Shown in pieces: positions 57,772-58,592 of a DNA stretch of 58,592 nt. Source of the stretch: Bacillota bacterium (GTDB taxonomy: Bacteria > Bacillota > Clostridia > Acetivibrionales > JAMNYG01). The stretch lies in NCBI GenBank assembly GCA_023622945.1, contig JAMNYG010000184.1, positions 1-58,592 on the forward strand, in the 5' to 3' direction. How positions within the stretch are numbered: the first letter of the stretch is position 1; each line of letters starts with the position of its first letter. The translations under genes and the position numbers were made by a program. Under the pieces are notes generated by a model. It was not told the origin of the DNA. It saw only the letters and a list, made by a program, of their open reading frames with translations, and made no database searches.

Positions 57772-57864
57772 AATTCCCACACCTGGAAAATTTAACTGAA
57801 AAAGCCCTATCCATAGTATGTATATGCGTAACATCGCCTGATTATTGCACATATATTGGTCATA

Positions 57865-57880
57865 GGCAAAACTGTTTGCC
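57865..57880. promoter_or_regulatory. Operator-like palindrome between the regulator and feoA
   Basis: GGCAAA (57865-57870) and TTTGCC (57875-57880) are exact inverted repeats around ACTG. TTTGCC half-sites are known in MntR-type operators. It overlaps the -35 of the feoA promoter candidate, where a bound repressor would block transcription. Confidence 0.5.
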
Positions 57881-57903
57881 GCGGGCATACAAGTTTGAAT
57901 AAT
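57876..57903 (+). promoter_or_regulatory. Candidate feoAB promoter
   Basis: TTGCCG (57876-57881), 16-bp spacer, AATAAT (57898-57903). The -35 shares bases with the palindrome at 57865-57880. The predicted start is about 25 bp before feoA. Confidence 0.4.
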
Positions 57904-57934
57904 AGATAGACATAACATTTACGGGAGGTATCTT

Positions 57935-58147
57935 CTGCCTTTAGGACGCACTGCTAAAGTAAAAAAACTGACGTCTGATGGAAGAACCAGAAGGAGAATG
58001 CTGGATTTAGGGCTTATTCCGGAAACTCGCGTTGAAGCTGTGCAAAAAAGTCCGTCCGGAGATCCTACAGCCTACCAGGTCAGGGGTGCATTAATTGCTT
58101 TGCGTTCTGAAGAAGCATCAAAAATATATGTTACTGATATACAGTGA
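57935..58147 (+). CDS. feoA: Ferrous iron transport protein FeoA (CTG start)
   Basis: A 70-residue SH3-like cytosolic partner of FeoB. From CTG 57935 it reads [20 protein letters not shown] and then [18 protein letters not shown], the usual FeoA pattern (MPL.....G.v..l......rR.ldmGl.pGt.v). It ends [21 protein letters not shown]. No ATG, GTG or TTG occurs in frame before the conserved start, while GGGAGG lies 6 nt upstream of the CTG, so a CTG start is the best reading. It is 16 bp before feoB. Confidence 0.85.
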   Translation: MPLGRTAKVKKLTSDGRTRRRMLDLGLIPETRVEAVQKSPSGDPTAYQVRGALIALRSEEASKIYVTDIQ

Positions 58148-58163
58148 AAGGCAGGAACAAACC

Positions 58164-58592
58164 ATGGGTCTTACCAGTCAATCAACCGGAGCCGGAGTAC
58201 TAAATGAAATGATGTTTGGGGATGAAGGCTCACGTGGTGGATTAGTAATCGCTCTGGCGGGTAACCCTAATGTAGGGAAAAGCACGGTTTTTAACAGCTT
58301 GACAGGCCTTAAGCAGCATACAGGCAACTGGCCCGGGAAAACTGTAACATGTGCCTGGGGAAGATATAAGCACAAAGACAGGGATTTTATCCTGGTTGAT
58401 ATTCCGGGAACATATTCACTTATGTCTAATTCGGCAGAAGAAGAGATTGCCAGGAACTTCGTGTGTTTCGGGCAACCTGACGCAACCATAGTTGTTGCAG
58501 ACGCAACATGTCTTGAGAGAAACTTAAACCTTGTTCTGCAAATCTTAGAGATTACAGGCAAGGTGGTTGTTTGTGTCAATCTTATAGATGAA
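58164..58592 (+). CDS. feoB: Ferrous iron transport protein FeoB, N-terminal part (runs off the window)
   Basis: 143 codons of the G-protein domain of FeoB, the membrane Fe(II) transporter. After a short start ([19 protein letters not shown]) come G1 [19 protein letters not shown], the switch segment [19 protein letters not shown]3 [10 protein letters not shown] and the [10 protein letters not shown] region that contains G4 (usually NMxDE; here NLIDE). AGGAAC provides a weak ribosome binding site before ATG 58164. The transmembrane part lies outside the window. Confidence 0.93.
   Translation, partial: MGLTSQSTGAGVLNEMMFGDEGSRGGLVIALAGNPNVGKSTVFNSLTGLKQHTGNWPGKTVTCAWGRYKHKDRDFILVDIPGTYSLMSNSAEEEIARNFVCFGQPDATIVVADATCLERNLNLVLQILEITGKVVVCVNLIDE

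Overview
This window comes from an endospore-forming, flagellated Clostridia genome. The evidence is spoIIGA-sigE-sigG next to ftsA-ftsZ, a single large fla/che supercluster, MurT/GatD, DarA and YmxH, low-to-moderate GC, and strong AGGAGG-type ribosome binding sites. Gene order and protein flavour suggest the Acetivibrio/Hungateiclostridium (C. thermocellum) neighbourhood. That placement is inference, because no search was possible.

Layout: 1-4007 (minus strand) holds a partial MFS transporter, a DUF1638 protein and the gatD-murT pair for lipid II amidation. 4147-9203 is the division cluster: a murA lacking its first ~113 codons although promoter and leader survive, then divIB, sbp, ftsA and ftsZ, closed by a clear terminator. 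9236-11876 is the sporulation block spoIIGA-sigE-sigG. Its first promoter has an unusually long -35/-10 spacer, as known for Spo0A-controlled spoIIG. 11877-12251 is a gene-free array of ~39-bp repeats. 12252-20101 holds ymxH, nrdR, darA (convergent), comM/yifB, dprA, topA and trmFO.

20218-53667 is a ~33-kb motility and chemotaxis supercluster, all on the plus strand and often overlapping: flgBC-fliEFGHIJ-motE-like-fliK-flgD-TIGR02530-flgE-flbD-fliLMY-cheY-fliOPQR-flhBAFG-pilZ-cheB-cheA-cheW-cheC-cheD-hypothetical-whiG/sigD-fapA-hypothetical-DUF6115-MltG-like. Basal body, hook, switch, export gate, assembly regulators, a CheC/CheD adaptation system and the flagellar sigma factor are all present. 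Stator genes (motAB), cheR, receptors and flagellin are not in the window.

53696-58592: a tRNA-Leu(CAA) gene with promoter and terminator; a REP-associated tyrosine transposase (RAYT) bracketed by inverted GGGGACATTTCT-type repeats; a HAD hydrolase whose C-terminus was lost through a frameshifting deletion; ddl; and a DtxR/MntR-type regulator divergent from feoA-feoB, with a palindrome over the feoA promoter.

No exotic defence or biosynthetic system is visible. The most interesting signals are: (1) the RAYT element, whose repeat motif also builds the array 42 kb away, and a 25-nt palindrome over its promoter; (2) the decapitated murA with intact expression signals; (3) the frameshifted HAD gene; (4) tandem repeats apparently seeded from gene ends (fliP, motE-like); (5) a receiver-less CheB; (6) heavy use of TTG starts and probable CTG starts (fliR, feoA).
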